Assembly: GCA_027577595.1 (NCBI GenBank)
Contig: JANBRJ010000004.1
Coordinates: 248,001 to 312,000, forward strand
Direction: 5' to 3'
DNA length: 64,000 nt
From: Coemansia sp. RSA 487
Taxonomy: Eukaryota > Kickxellomycota > Kickxellomycetes > Kickxellales > Kickxellaceae
The notes below the pieces were generated by a model, which was not told where the DNA came from, made no database searches, and was given only the letters and a program-made list of their open reading frames with translations. Numbering within the stretch: position 1 is the first letter of the stretch; each line of letters starts with the position of its first letter. Below, piece after piece: positions 9,848-19,638 of this stretch. Made by a program: the position numbers and the translations under genes.

Positions 9848-10924
9848 CTACTCCTTGCCGGCTGCTTGGCGTTTTCTGTTGGCTTCGTCTGTCTTGCGCA
9901 TGCGCTCAGAGCTGCCAGGAATCTCACCAAAGGCACCAGAATTGATGTCACTCATGGCTTGCATAATCTCCTCACGCGTGTTCATCACGAAAGGACCGTA
10001 TCTTGAAACCGGTTCACCGATAGGTGAGCCGGCCAGAACAAGAACGCGAGCCTCCTTTTTGCCAGATCCGTCCTCAGCATCTTCAGCCGCTGCGAATGAC
10101 ACAGTCTCTCCTTGCACATCAATGATTGCCAGCTGACTCTCCACGACCTTTGTCTTTTCGCGGCCAACATAAATCGACGATGGATGGTAGTTGTAAACCA
10201 TCGCGTTCATCTCCTTTGGAATGTGAAGATCGTATGAGCCTGTTGTGCGCAGATCAAGGAAGTAAATCGGTGTGTGCGTGTCGATTGTTGCCTTGACGTC
10301 TTCGACTTCACCGGCAACAACCTTGATCTTTGTTTTCTTGTCTTTCGACTCAAACCAAGGGATGTTTTCAGGTGGGACATCCTGGTAGCGTGGGCGGATC
10401 ATCTTGTCCTTTGCAGGAAGATTCACCCAGATTTGGAATCCGTGGAACTTGCCTCCGTTTTTTATCAGCTCGTCAGAGGGCATCTCGCTATGAATGACGC
10501 CGCTTCCGGCGGTCATCCATTGCACCCATCCGGGCTTCAGAAGCCCGTGGTTCCCGTGGCTGTCATGATGCTCGAACTCGCCGTCAAGTATGTATGTTAC
10601 GGTTTCGAATCCGCGGTGCGGGTGATCTGGCGCACCAACGGCCTCGCCTGGTCCATAGTTGACGGGACCCAAGTGGTCAAGCATAAGGAAAGGATCGGCG
10701 TAGTCGAAGCTTCCCGAAGGCAGCGGCCGGCGGACCATGAACCCGCCTCCCTCGCGCTGGCGGTGCGAAGTAATGACACGAGTCACTTGCTTAAGAACCT
10801 TGCTGGCCATGTTTGCTTGTAGCTGTAGCTGTTGTTGCTGCTGCTGCTTTGGTGAGCGAATGGAAAGAGCGGTTAAAAGTACAAAAAGTGCGACGAATAC
10901 TGCTTGGAACACACCAAATGGCAT
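9848..10924 (-). CDS. pirin-family protein
   Basis: A cupin-fold pirin of 358 residues from the ATG at 10924, or 320 from the internal ATG at 10810 (MASKVLKQV), where typical pirins begin. The pirin core is clear: HPHRGFETVTYILDGEFEHHDS carries the metal-binding His cluster. It is followed by PGWVQWMTAGSGVIHSEMP and a C-terminal pirin domain with PIYFLDLRTTG and a GSPIGEPVSRYGPFVMNT motif. Pirins bind iron and act as transcription cofactors or quercetin dioxygenases; which applies here is unknown. The longer start adds a hydrophobic stretch (FGVFQAVFVALFVLLTAL) and a poly-Gln run. That would make it a membrane or secretory form and is unusual. The gene lies upstream of nothing on its own strand and is downstream of EFL1. 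Confidence 0.9.
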   Translation of the reverse strand: MPFGVFQAVFVALFVLLTALSIRSPKQQQQQQLQLQANMASKVLKQVTRVITSHRQREGGGFMVRRPLPSGSFDYADPFLMLDHLGPVNYGPGEAVGAPDHPHRGFETVTYILDGEFEHHDSHGNHGLLKPGWVQWMTAGSGVIHSEMPSDELIKNGGKFHGFQIWVNLPAKDKMIRPRYQDVPPENIPWFESKDKKTKIKVVAGEVEDVKATIDTHTPIYFLDLRTTGSYDLHIPKEMNAMVYNYHPSSIYVGREKTKVVESQLAIIDVQGETVSFAAAEDAEDGSGKKEARVLVLAGSPIGEPVSRYGPFVMNTREEIMQAMSDINSGAFGEIPGSSERMRKTDEANRKRQAAGKE

Positions 10925-11373
10925 AAAAGAATGCGAGGTGACGTGTTGCTAGTAATTGTAAACTATGTAGTATAAAAAAGTGTTTGAGGAAAAACAATCT
11001 TTGCTGAAAACGACAGGGGATCTGGAAAAGCAAGCAGCTGTCATCAGACTTTTTTATACTTGGCCTCAGCATTGTGAATTACTAAGGATTTTCATTGAAG
11101 CAGTAGGAAATTACAAATCGAGTGGGGAAGCATGACAAATTCTGTGAAAGTGTGGCCTTTTCGATTACTGATCGAAAATACAGTGAGCAACGCTAACTTA
11201 TTGTTAGTAATCGGAATCACACTGCTTTACTAATTTCTGCGAAGATCCAGATAATTGGGTAGGCCGGCATTACAAGAATGTGTAAAGCGATGACAAATGT
11301 TATTAGCTGAGAACTAAACAGGGTTAGCCACTGACATAGCCTTCAAAAACCTAATTGAGCACGCGATCCCTGG
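10925..11373. other. spacer between EFL1 3' end and pirin promoter
   Basis: About 450 bases, AT-rich, with no gene. It should hold the 3' untranslated region of the EFL1-like gene and the promoter of the pirin gene, both on the minus strand. No RNA gene or repeat was recognised. Confidence 0.5.
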
Positions 11374-14300
11374 TTACTTTTTCAGCGTGCGCTGCTTTTC
11401 AGCATGCTCGATAATCTTGCGCTCTACAAACAACCCCTTGCGCTTGCGCACCTTGTCCATATATCTTTTGGCTGCGTTTTCCCGGTCAGCCTTTTCGCCA
11501 AGATCTTCCAGCTCCTCTTCTGTGGTTGGGACCCAGAATGGATCCACGTCCAGCGACTCGAAACCACGGAAGATCAGCAGCGGAATGGCAGCGCCAGAGG
11601 TGCGCTTACGGATCTCGTCGGCAAAGCCAAAGGACTCGACAATGGGGATGGTCGCTTTGATGGTGAAGTAAGGCGTGCCTTCACGCATTTCCTCGGACAG
11701 GATACGACCATGACGACGGTTGATTACCGCATACACCTTGCCGAGCACTTCGGATGTTGCCTGGATGTCGCATGTGTACATGGCCAGATGCAGGCGTGGC
11801 GACCAGTGCAGAAATCCCATCCTCACGGCGTCTCGAACTGTAGTAATGATCTGCCCAGAGAGAGCTCCCATGTTTACCGATGCCGCAGAGCTGTCATTAT
11901 ACACAAAGCTCTTGATTGTGACCGCCACGCCAATCATAGGCTCAAAGCACAGAGGCCCAGTCTGGGTTGCAAGCTGGAACCCAGTGTTGACCGACTCTTC
12001 AAAGTCGCATATGGAAATAGCTGTGCGCGTTGCTTCAACGGCTGGCGTTGTCTCCGAGTCGCTTTCTTCTTTGTCATATTCATCGTCTGAAAGCATCGGC
12101 GTCGCAGCGCTGGACAGAGACCCTTGCAGGCTGGCCATCCTCTGCTGCTTAAACCAACTGAGCGTCGGTTTCTTATACTGCTGAAGCACATCTTTCGCGT
12201 ATATAAGCATGTTTGCACCAACTCGCCGTGGACCAAACATCCGTAATCCATGCTCGGCAGCATACTGTACGCGCTGTGTATCCCAGCCTTTTGCTCGATC
12301 CAACGTTGCACACAACCGACTTTGAAGCCAAGGACAGAGCTCGGAAACCCTGGATGGCTTTGGCGATTTAGATTTACCACCAGTCTCATTGGCTTCGTCG
12401 TCTTCATCCTCACCAACAATGATTCTGCTCGATCCTTCTGCTGCTGCACTAAGGGCTGATGGAACAGCGTCATCCGCATTAACGCTCTCGAGGGCTTCAG
12501 CAGCCGAGTTCAACGCCTGGCGGCGTTTAGAAGATGAGAGCTTTACGATCCGCTGAATATCTTCCTCATGGCGCTGCAAGAACCTGATCGTCTTTTCGGG
12601 CAATGGTTCAACGACAAGGGTAACCGTAACAAGGCCATTTGGCGTGCTGAGACTAACTTCTCCTCGCTGCTGGCCCTCGGCAGGCTTTATACGTAGTTCC
12701 TCCAGATCAGACTCTCCATCTGGAGTGCTGCCTTGGCCAGAATTAGTAGAAACAGTTGCCAGCGACTGGCCACTGGCACCCACTCCGCCAAGAACCACGC
12801 CTGGCTGAGCGTTCTGGCGCACGATGCTTTCTCTAAAAGGCACAATTGGCTCTGATACGTGTATCTCACACTGTGCAAACCGCTCGCGAAGATCTTTCAT
12901 GCATCTTTCCAAGTGCAATTCGCCGGCTGTTACAAGCACCCGCTCGCCAGTGGACTGAGAAATCACCTGAACGCAAGGATCCGCTTGGTTGAGAAGATCA
13001 AGACCACGCACAAGCTTGTTCATGTCATGGGGGTTGATGGGCTCCAGAGCAACGCGGACGATAGGGTACGTCTCCGAGTGCATGGCTGCCAGATTCGGGC
13101 ATGTCTGTGAGTCGCTTGCCAAAGTCCCGCTTTTAAGAATTGCACCAGATACTCCTCTAACTCCAAAGACATTCCCTGCCGGAACTTGTTGTAAACACAC
13201 AAACTCGCGTCCCATCAGCATGTACAGCGCATCGACCGTGACTTTCTTAAGATATTGCTGCGAATTTGGCGCCTTTGGATCATACTTTGGCTGCATGGCC
13301 CAAGCAGTGTCACCAACACGAATCGTACCACTATATATCCTACCGAAACCAATAAGGATCTCGTCCTCAGCACTGTTCCGATCCGCCGCTTCATCCTGAA
13401 CTGAGCCGGTGTTAAGCTTCTCGTTCATTGATTTCACGAGCGACTCTACTGGTATTCCCCCATCGCCCGCGCCCGTATCCTGTGGCGTCGCTACTCCGCT
13501 ACCGGTGTCGGCAGGAGTTGCGGAACCAGCCTCACCACTCAGAGAAAATTCGCGCCGAACAGCATCACGACCGAGAGCGCGCATCTCCTCCGCAGTCATT
13601 GCTTTACGATTGCGCTGGGAATTGGTGCTCGACAGCTCTGGGAGCGCATCGCGAGGAACAGAGACTATTTTGCCGACATATGCAACCATTGGCACAGGAT
13701 TCTCTTCGCTTCCGGAATCGCACGTAAACAGAGCACGTTCCGCTTCTTCCTTGAACTCAGCACCCTTGCACTCGGACGCTGGCTTTGTCTCGCCTTGAAC
13801 CAGGGGCGGAAGCCTTAGCGACTGCGCGCCAACGGGCGATGGCAGCTTTTCTAAAATGGCAACCATGCATGCCTGGGCAAGAGGGAGCCAACTCTGCATG
13901 ATCGCAGTCAGCAGGATGCGATGGTCTTTGCTTCTGCGGTCCCGGGGCAAAACCTTTGTGCCAAGCGTGGATATGACCTTGTCGATTTTATCCTCGTCGT
14001 GATCAATAATGACGTTTTCATACACCTGCCATATAGGACAAAAGCAAAGCTGCACAAACAGAGGAAGCACCGAAGCCGCTTTGCTTGTCCCGTATAGCTT
14101 TGAGTACTGCTTTCGAGTCAGCACACGACGCTTGTTTTTCGGATCGATAAAGTAGTCGCCCCACATTAGCGGCTGGAGCTTTTCTGGAGAGGTTCCAAGC
14201 TTTTCGGCAAATATCCGTGCAAAATGGTTGATGCGGAAGGCCCATCCGTCGATAGCCGACCCAAAAAGCACGTTGCCCTGCTCTGGTGAGAAATAGATAT

Positions 14301-15030
14301 GCGAATCGTCCTTTTCCTCAAGATACCAGTCGGTCATCGGTGCATCTTCGCCATGGGTCTCCTTCCACTTTTCCTTTGCTGCCTCAAGCTTGCGAGAGTC
14401 CTCGGCCAGGCGGTCTCCCTCCCAGAATCCGGCCAGCACGGCATTCACTTGTTCGATAAGCTGCTGAATGTGGACATAGGCTTCGGAGGGGCCCATCTGC
14501 CACTCGACGATTAGCCGATCGATCTTGTTGAAAAACAAAACAGGCTGAACATGTTCTACCCATGCCTGCCGCAAAACACTGACGGTCTGCGTGCACACGC
14601 CCTCGACGACATCGACAAGAACCAATGCACCATCGGAAAGCCGTGCAGCAGAGGCTACTTCCGAGGCAAAGTCAATGTGTCCTGGAGAGTCTATAAGGTT
14701 TATCAGGTATTCCGAGACAGTGTGATCGCTTTTCGGTTCGGAAGAAGCTGTTGCTGTTTCTGCTACTTCCGACTCTTTCTTTGTTAGCACTTTGTAATAG
14801 AGGCTGATCCCGCTGCTCTCCATTGTGATCCCACGCTCCTGCTCATCCTCACGGCTGTCTAGATATCTGACCTTTCCAGCAAGCTTTGTCGATATAATGC
14901 CGTTTGTAGCCAGTAACGCATCGCTGAGTGTTGTTTTCCCATGGTCCACGTGCGCTAGAACGCAGACATTGCGAATGTTGCGCGGGCTCTTTTGAAGCTC
15001 CGCGAGTTTTGTCGGTGGAATTACTGGCAT
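11374..15030 (-). CDS. EFL1/RIA1 ribosome-assembly GTPase
   Basis: Elongation-factor-2-like GTPase of 1218 residues that, in the known family, works with Sdo1 (SBDS) to release Tif6/eIF6 from late cytoplasmic 60S subunits. The G1 motif AHVDHGKT is at 26-33, the switch region has ERGITMESS, G3 is DSPGH at 114-118 and G4 is NKID at 168-171. Later blocks match EF2 domains II-V, for example GERVLVTAGELHLERCMKDLRERF and REGTPYFTIKATIPIVESFGFADEIRK. Long Ser/Glu/Thr-rich insertions break the middle (around 500-560 and 760-890). Such insertions are typical of EFL1 and absent from EF2. The gene is a single exon with ATG at 15030. Two other ribosome-assembly factors lie in the window (Rcl1 and Dbp7), but not next to it. 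Confidence 0.93.
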   Translation of the reverse strand: MPVIPPTKLAELQKSPRNIRNVCVLAHVDHGKTTLSDALLATNGIISTKLAGKVRYLDSREDEQERGITMESSGISLYYKVLTKKESEVAETATASSEPKSDHTVSEYLINLIDSPGHIDFASEVASAARLSDGALVLVDVVEGVCTQTVSVLRQAWVEHVQPVLFFNKIDRLIVEWQMGPSEAYVHIQQLIEQVNAVLAGFWEGDRLAEDSRKLEAAKEKWKETHGEDAPMTDWYLEEKDDSHIYFSPEQGNVLFGSAIDGWAFRINHFARIFAEKLGTSPEKLQPLMWGDYFIDPKNKRRVLTRKQYSKLYGTSKAASVLPLFVQLCFCPIWQVYENVIIDHDEDKIDKVISTLGTKVLPRDRRSKDHRILLTAIMQSWLPLAQACMVAILEKLPSPVGAQSLRLPPLVQGETKPASECKGAEFKEEAERALFTCDSGSEENPVPMVAYVGKIVSVPRDALPELSSTNSQRNRKAMTAEEMRALGRDAVRREFSLSGEAGSATPADTGSGVATPQDTGAGDGGIPVESLVKSMNEKLNTGSVQDEAADRNSAEDEILIGFGRIYSGTIRVGDTAWAMQPKYDPKAPNSQQYLKKVTVDALYMLMGREFVCLQQVPAGNVFGVRGVSGAILKSGTLASDSQTCPNLAAMHSETYPIVRVALEPINPHDMNKLVRGLDLLNQADPCVQVISQSTGERVLVTAGELHLERCMKDLRERFAQCEIHVSEPIVPFRESIVRQNAQPGVVLGGVGASGQSLATVSTNSGQGSTPDGESDLEELRIKPAEGQQRGEVSLSTPNGLVTVTLVVEPLPEKTIRFLQRHEEDIQRIVKLSSSKRRQALNSAAEALESVNADDAVPSALSAAAEGSSRIIVGEDEDDEANETGGKSKSPKPSRVSELCPWLQSRLCATLDRAKGWDTQRVQYAAEHGLRMFGPRRVGANMLIYAKDVLQQYKKPTLSWFKQQRMASLQGSLSSAATPMLSDDEYDKEESDSETTPAVEATRTAISICDFEESVNTGFQLATQTGPLCFEPMIGVAVTIKSFVYNDSSAASVNMGALSGQIITTVRDAVRMGFLHWSPRLHLAMYTCDIQATSEVLGKVYAVINRRHGRILSEEMREGTPYFTIKATIPIVESFGFADEIRKRTSGAAIPLLIFRGFESLDVDPFWVPTTEEELEDLGEKADRENAAKRYMDKVRKRKGLFVERKIIEHAEKQRTLKK

Positions 15031-15446
15031 ATTCTAACTGCTAGCAAATAATAGCAAAAGTATAAAAAACGTAATTTCAATAGAGGCTAACACTTAATCA
15101 GAGGACAAAAAGACGTCTGTGCTCCCTTCAAGCAAGTTTTATACATTGTCGCCTTTCAGATTTTAATCATTGTACAAAAAAAAAGTTTCTTCTGGAGCCG
15201 CAGCCACAGCCGCAGCAGCCAACTGATCTGATCACCAAGGGTTTCAAATCAAAGCCTGTAAGCAAGGAGGGTTTTTTCTGCAAAGCCAAAAAAGCGTGGG
15301 ATTTCGGACAAACACATAACATGTGACATAGCGCACTTTATGTAGTTGCACGATAATAGCGTATGTGCAGAAACGGAATCTACAGCTTTCACTCTATGTT
15401 TCTTGCCTCAGCTCATACTATTTCTCAGCATTGTGATAATACAAGA
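15031..15446. promoter_or_regulatory. divergent promoter, EFL1 / cytidine deaminase
   Basis: The two genes point away from each other across about 416 bases, so both promoters must lie here. The region is AT-rich, with A-tracts near 15178-15185 and a short GCAGCCACAGCCGCAGCAGCC run near 15200. No gene was seen in it. Confidence 0.55.
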
Positions 15447-15881
15447 ATGGTCAGCTTTATATTTGAGGAAGCCAAGGACGAAAAGACCGCAGAGCTTGCA
15501 CAGCTTGCACTCGATGCGCGCAACAACTCGCATTGTCCGTACTCCAAGTTCAGGGTCGGCGCAGCGTTGAGGACAACAAGTGGTCAGTGCTTCAAGGGAT
15601 GCAACATCGAAAGTTGCTCATATTCTCCGACAATCTGTGCCGAACGCGTTGCTGTCGCAAGCGCAGTTGCGGCAGGGTTCAAGAACTTTGAGGCTATTGC
15701 AATATCCTCAGACCAGATGGATGAGCCAACGACACCTTGTGGCGTCTGCCGTCAGTTCATGCGCGAGTTCAGCAAGGACCTGACCATTTTGTTGGTTCGT
15801 CCGAACGGAAGGGTGTGCCAGACCGATCTCTCGGTGCTTCTTCCTGGGTCGTTTGGACCACAGTCGCTTGCAGGGGAGTGA
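15447..15881 (+). CDS. cytidine deaminase
   Basis: Small zinc-dependent cytidine deaminase of the pyrimidine salvage pathway, 144 residues from the ATG at 15447, converting cytidine or deoxycytidine to the uridine form. The active-site elements are present: TICAERVA with zinc ligand Cys64 and proton-shuttle Glu66, and TPCGVCRQ with zinc ligands Cys98 and Cys101. The substrate loop FRVGAAL is near residue 35. In-frame ATGs upstream (15363 and 15396) would add up to 28 residues of no homology. The chosen start gives the family length and leads straight into the conserved domain. It is tandem with the MT-A70 gene, with a gap of about 160 bases. Confidence 0.93.
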   Translation: MVSFIFEEAKDEKTAELAQLALDARNNSHCPYSKFRVGAALRTTSGQCFKGCNIESCSYSPTICAERVAVASAVAAGFKNFEAIAISSDQMDEPTTPCGVCRQFMREFSKDLTILLVRPNGRVCQTDLSVLLPGSFGPQSLAGE

Positions 15882-16042
15882 TCAAACTGCGCGCCATCTG
15901 TTTTTTTTTTTTAATTTTTAACGCGTTTAGCGTTGTTATTATTTTGCACTCTTTTCTTTCTGTATTTGAATAGTTTTGCATATTTTTCTTTTAGCGCTAC
16001 TCTCGCCGTTAAAGCTTTTCAGCACAAAAAATAAATACAGCC

Positions 16043-17641
16043 ATGGTAGAAACACGCCGTCGTCCCCGGCCAAAAGCAAAAGCCAGGCAAGTGAAATTCA
16101 AAGGAAAGACCAATTCATTTGGTTATGACTCTCGCTAAAATAAACAGCATGCAGAAATGGCTGCATTTTATACTAATTGAGCCAATTTCTAGCACTGTAG
16201 CAACCAGTACTATGTTGGGTATGTTGAGGATGACGAGTCTGTCGATGCCATTATGAAGAAGTTTGAGGAGCTTGAGCGTATCGAGAAGGAGTATTCCTCG
16301 CGAAAGAAACCCGACACAGAGGCAGAGTCGTCTGCAAAGCCACATGAATCCGACTCTTCAGCAGAAAGCAAAGGTGAAGACAGCGCTAGCAAGAAAAAAG
16401 CGAGCGACGACAATGATGCGGGCGACGATAGCATTGATGAAGATATTGCAGCAGCGTTAGAAATCAGCAAAAATACGGCTAGCAATAATGGCGATGGAGA
16501 AGGCATGTCCATGGAGCTTCTCGAAGAGGTGTTTAAACGCACCAGTGCATTCACGGTGCGCGGGGCAACGATGGACGACATTGATCTTGAGACAATGGAC
16601 GATATTGAGCTGTGGCAGGCCGAGGCAGGCGGCGACATTCCATCGGAATGGGAGGAGGAGGAGGACTATGTATCGCTCAACCTCGATGACGACATGCTTG
16701 ATGACGAGTTTGGAGTTGTTTTGCCACGCCGGCGCTACATGAAGCGCGACCCGTCAAAGAAGAGCACCGGCCCTAGACTCACCAGCCGCGACCAGATCAT
16801 CCAAAGATACAAATACATGCAGGTGCGCGTCCAGGATAGACATGGCCATACGTTTTTCGTCAGCCGCAAAGTCAATGCAGTGGATCCGAGCATGCCAACT
16901 TACGTTCGGATTCCGCCAGATCCGATTCCTCGCTCATGGGTCAAACATATTCGCCCACTGGCTAAGGATACCGAATCTACCACAAAAAATATTGTTTCTG
17001 GCGTACTAATCCCAAAGACCGAGCCAAAGCGGTCTCGGCTGATCAACACAGACGTGACGCTGGATTTCGATTTCTCGATCTTCAAGCCCACATTCCAATG
17101 CGTCTACATGGATCCGCCGCTTCTACTTCCCGACGAAGAGCCCAAACCCGGCTTCTTTGACATTTCCAAGCTTGTAGCCATCCCGGTGGACAAGTTGCTT
17201 GCACCAGGATCGTTCTTGTTTACTTGGTGCGAGAAAGAGCTTATCGTAGACATGTGCGAGATGGCCGAAAACAACTGGGGCTTAAAGTACGTGGAGAACT
17301 TTTGCTGGGTGCGGCATCAGACAAATAACCAAATACAGCGACTTCCGTCAAGCTATTTTTGCCGTTCCAAGGTCACGCTGCTGATATTCCGCCGCGAAGG
17401 CGATCTGGAGATACGGCATCAGCGCAGCCCCGACTCAATGTTCGACTTTGTCAAACCAAAGATGCCCGGTGACTTGAATGACCGAAAGCCTGATTTCGCC
17501 TACACAGCCATCGAGACTCTTCTGCCACGCGCGTTATGCACAGATGAGGAGCCTGAACCAAACAGGTTACTGCAGCTGTGGTTTCCCTCGGACTGCCATC
17601 GTACGAACTGGACTGCCATCATGCAAAAACCAGTGGTTTAA
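16043..17641 (+). CDS. MT-A70 family adenine methyltransferase-like protein (DPPL type)
   Basis: A 494-residue protein of the MT-A70 family (METTL3/METTL14/MTA), encoded by exons 16043-16086 and 16201-17641. The intron uses a GC donor (AG|GCAAGT), has a TACTAAT-type branch site near 16171 and a CTGTAG acceptor. It joins in phase to give KAKAS-NQYYVGYVEDDESV. An acidic, Ser/Lys-rich N-terminal part precedes the methyltransferase domain. The catalytic tetrapeptide is DPPL at about 319-322, not DPPW, followed by FLFTWCEKELI, ENFCWVRHQTNNQ and YFCRSKVTLLIFRR. Loss of the aromatic residue resembles METTL14 (EPPL) and the non-catalytic MTA9 partner of the 6mA complex reported in ciliates. A scaffold or partner role in DNA 6mA or RNA m6A methylation is therefore likelier than independent catalysis. 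That is inference. Confidence 0.85.
16087..16200 (+). other. GC-AG intron in the MT-A70 gene
   Basis: The only phase-consistent splice in the first exon uses donor GCAAGT after AG, the classic GC-donor consensus. It gives a 114-base intron ending CTGTAG. TACTAAT about 25 bases before the acceptor is a good branch site. GT donors nearby (GTGAAA after CAA, GTTATG) give the wrong phase. Confidence 0.75.
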
Positions 17642-18307
17642 ATACACTACTAGATCATAGTTGCTGTGAATCCTCAAAAGAAAAGATACACGCACGGGTT
17701 GTATTTGAGGCGTTTTCCATCTGCCACGAAAAAAAGTCCGCTCTCAAAGATATCCGCGTGAGATATTAATATATCACCAGGTTTTCACAATGGGCATTTT
17801 GTATACATCCTTTGCTATAATTGTGGTTACAAAGTACTCGAGCTCGAACATCACTATTAGAATAGCTAAAAATACACAAGATCGCGTGAGCCATTCTAGT
17901 CCTACTTAATAGACTTGCGTACAGTTACTGCCACAACAGTGCTTGCTTGGATAGGAGATGACGCCGATCCGAGAATATCTGTGTTAGTAAAAAATATATA
18001 TGATAACTTGCTATAAAGCTGGCCTAGCCTCATGATGATACTAAAAGCCGGAGTAAGAGTTTCTTGTCATCCAGCCAGAAGCTAATTAATATAATATTTT
18101 GCGTATTTTTTAATTGCTGGTACTTATTACAAGCTGGCGTTCCTTTTTGGGTGGATAAAAAGACCAAGACGCTGGATACCATCAGGAATGAGAACGCATA
18201 TAGCTCGAGCTCCCCACTGTTAGTACAACGTTAATAATTATAGAATTGAACAGAGTAGTATATATCGTTTAAAGCTTCAACATCATTGAATATATCCAGG
18301 TTACGAA
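17642..18307. other. intergenic, promoter of lipase 2
   Basis: About 670 bases of AT-rich DNA between two tandem genes. It should hold the 3' end of the MT-A70 transcript and the promoter of the second lipase. No gene, RNA or repeat was recognised. Confidence 0.5.
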
Positions 18308-19306
18308 ATGAAAGCCTTCTCGCTCGGCGCAAGTATTGTTCTGATCAGACAGGTTTTTTCAAACCCCGTTCCCGAAAAATGCCTATCAATGCAGGACGCT
18401 GCCATATCGACAGCCGTAACAGCATCCCTCACTGTCTCTACCAGCAATCCCACATCTAATGAAATGGGGTCGAACGCAATCGAGAGCGATACGGCGGAAA
18501 AACCAACGAGCTTGCAGGGTAAAACGGAACGTGTGGCATCACAGGAGGAAAGCGACATTTTCGCAGTATTTGCTGCGTATTCTGGCGCTGCTTACACAGT
18601 GACCGACCAATGGAACTGCAAGTACGCATGCGAGTGGCCAGGAACAGAAGGCACCGTGGTTGAGCACCATTGGAGCGTGTCATTCCCGCCGAGTGCAGGG
18701 TATATTGCGCGAAATCCCAACTCGAAGGTAATCGTCGTGGCGTTCCAAGGAACTGAGGATCAATCGCAGTGGTCCGACAACCTTGACTTTGCGCTAGACC
18801 AGTGGCCGACGTCTATCAGCGGCTCAAAAGTGCATTCCGGGTTCTTGCGTGGATACCTGGATGCACGCGACAGCATTATTCCCAATCTCCAAACGATTGC
18901 CTCGGATTACCCCGATCACTCAATCGCACTAGTCGGTCACTCTCTTGGCGGTGCAAGAGCTGCGCTCTGCGTGCTGGATCTGTCGCTATCTTCTCCTGGG
19001 CTTTTGCCGAGAATGTATCTATATACACAAGGACAGCCACGTATCGGAAACAAGGTGTTTGCGGATGCGATGGACGCCCTGGAAGTACCCAAATACCGCG
19101 AGGTTTACGAGTATGATATTGTTCCGCGTGTCCCGCCAGAGTTCCTGGGCTATTCGCATTTTAAAACGGAAGCGTGGATACATGAGAACGACACGATTCT
19201 GTGCATAAACCCGATAGATGGCAATAGTTGCTCTGGAGATGGCGACTTTCTTCATCCGCTGTCTATAGTCGACCACGAGCGGTATCCAGGACTAAAGTAC
19301 GAATAA
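18308..19306 (+). CDS. secreted fungal class 3 lipase (paralog 2)
   Basis: A predicted extracellular triacylglycerol lipase or esterase of 332 residues, starting at ATG 18308 with a signal-peptide-like N-terminus (KAFSLGASIVLIRQVFSNP). A Ser/Thr-rich pro-region of about 60 residues follows. The triad is Ser212 in GHSLGG, Asp270 in YEYDIVPR and His323 in VDHERYP. The oxyanion loop reads FQGT (146-149) rather than the FRGT of paralog 1. Blocks shared with the 6674-7573 gene (AAYxGAAY, GYxAxNPNxKxIVVAF, DxWPxxIxGSxVxSGFL) show a common origin. Separation by 11 kb and opposite orientation argue against a fresh tandem duplication. Confidence 0.9.
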   Translation: MKAFSLGASIVLIRQVFSNPVPEKCLSMQDAAISTAVTASLTVSTSNPTSNEMGSNAIESDTAEKPTSLQGKTERVASQEESDIFAVFAAYSGAAYTVTDQWNCKYACEWPGTEGTVVEHHWSVSFPPSAGYIARNPNSKVIVVAFQGTEDQSQWSDNLDFALDQWPTSISGSKVHSGFLRGYLDARDSIIPNLQTIASDYPDHSIALVGHSLGGARAALCVLDLSLSSPGLLPRMYLYTQGQPRIGNKVFADAMDALEVPKYREVYEYDIVPRVPPEFLGYSHFKTEAWIHENDTILCINPIDGNSCSGDGDFLHPLSIVDHERYPGLKYE

Positions 19307-19638
19307 ACAGGAATAACATTTCATATTCCATACTCTGTGACTTGTTTGTTTTTTGGCATTTAATTTCGACACATTTTCCAGGAATGTTTTTATTATCCAA
19401 AAAAAAAAGTCAAATGACACTGACGGACACTTTTACTCAAGATAAAAGCCTACTGTATATAGGGTATATCGATATAATTTAAACATTGAAAAATAATGCT
19501 AGCAATAATGGCAAGTGGTAGAAACTAAAGAGAAGCTGTACAAGGATATGGTGTAGATGCAAACAAACAAAAAATGAAAAGCACTCGAGTACAAGGTGAA
19601 ATGCTACGGAAAGATAGACAATAGAGTGGTTATGTACG
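19307..19638. other. convergent 3' spacer
   Basis: About 330 bases between the stop of lipase 2 and the stop of the minus-strand PPxY gene. It is AT-rich with A-tracts and holds no gene. It must carry both polyadenylation regions. Confidence 0.5.

Noticed and set aside
16210-16638. Serine-rich minus-strand frame
   Set aside because: Antisense to the acidic, Ser-rich part of the MT-A70 protein. No start context or homology.
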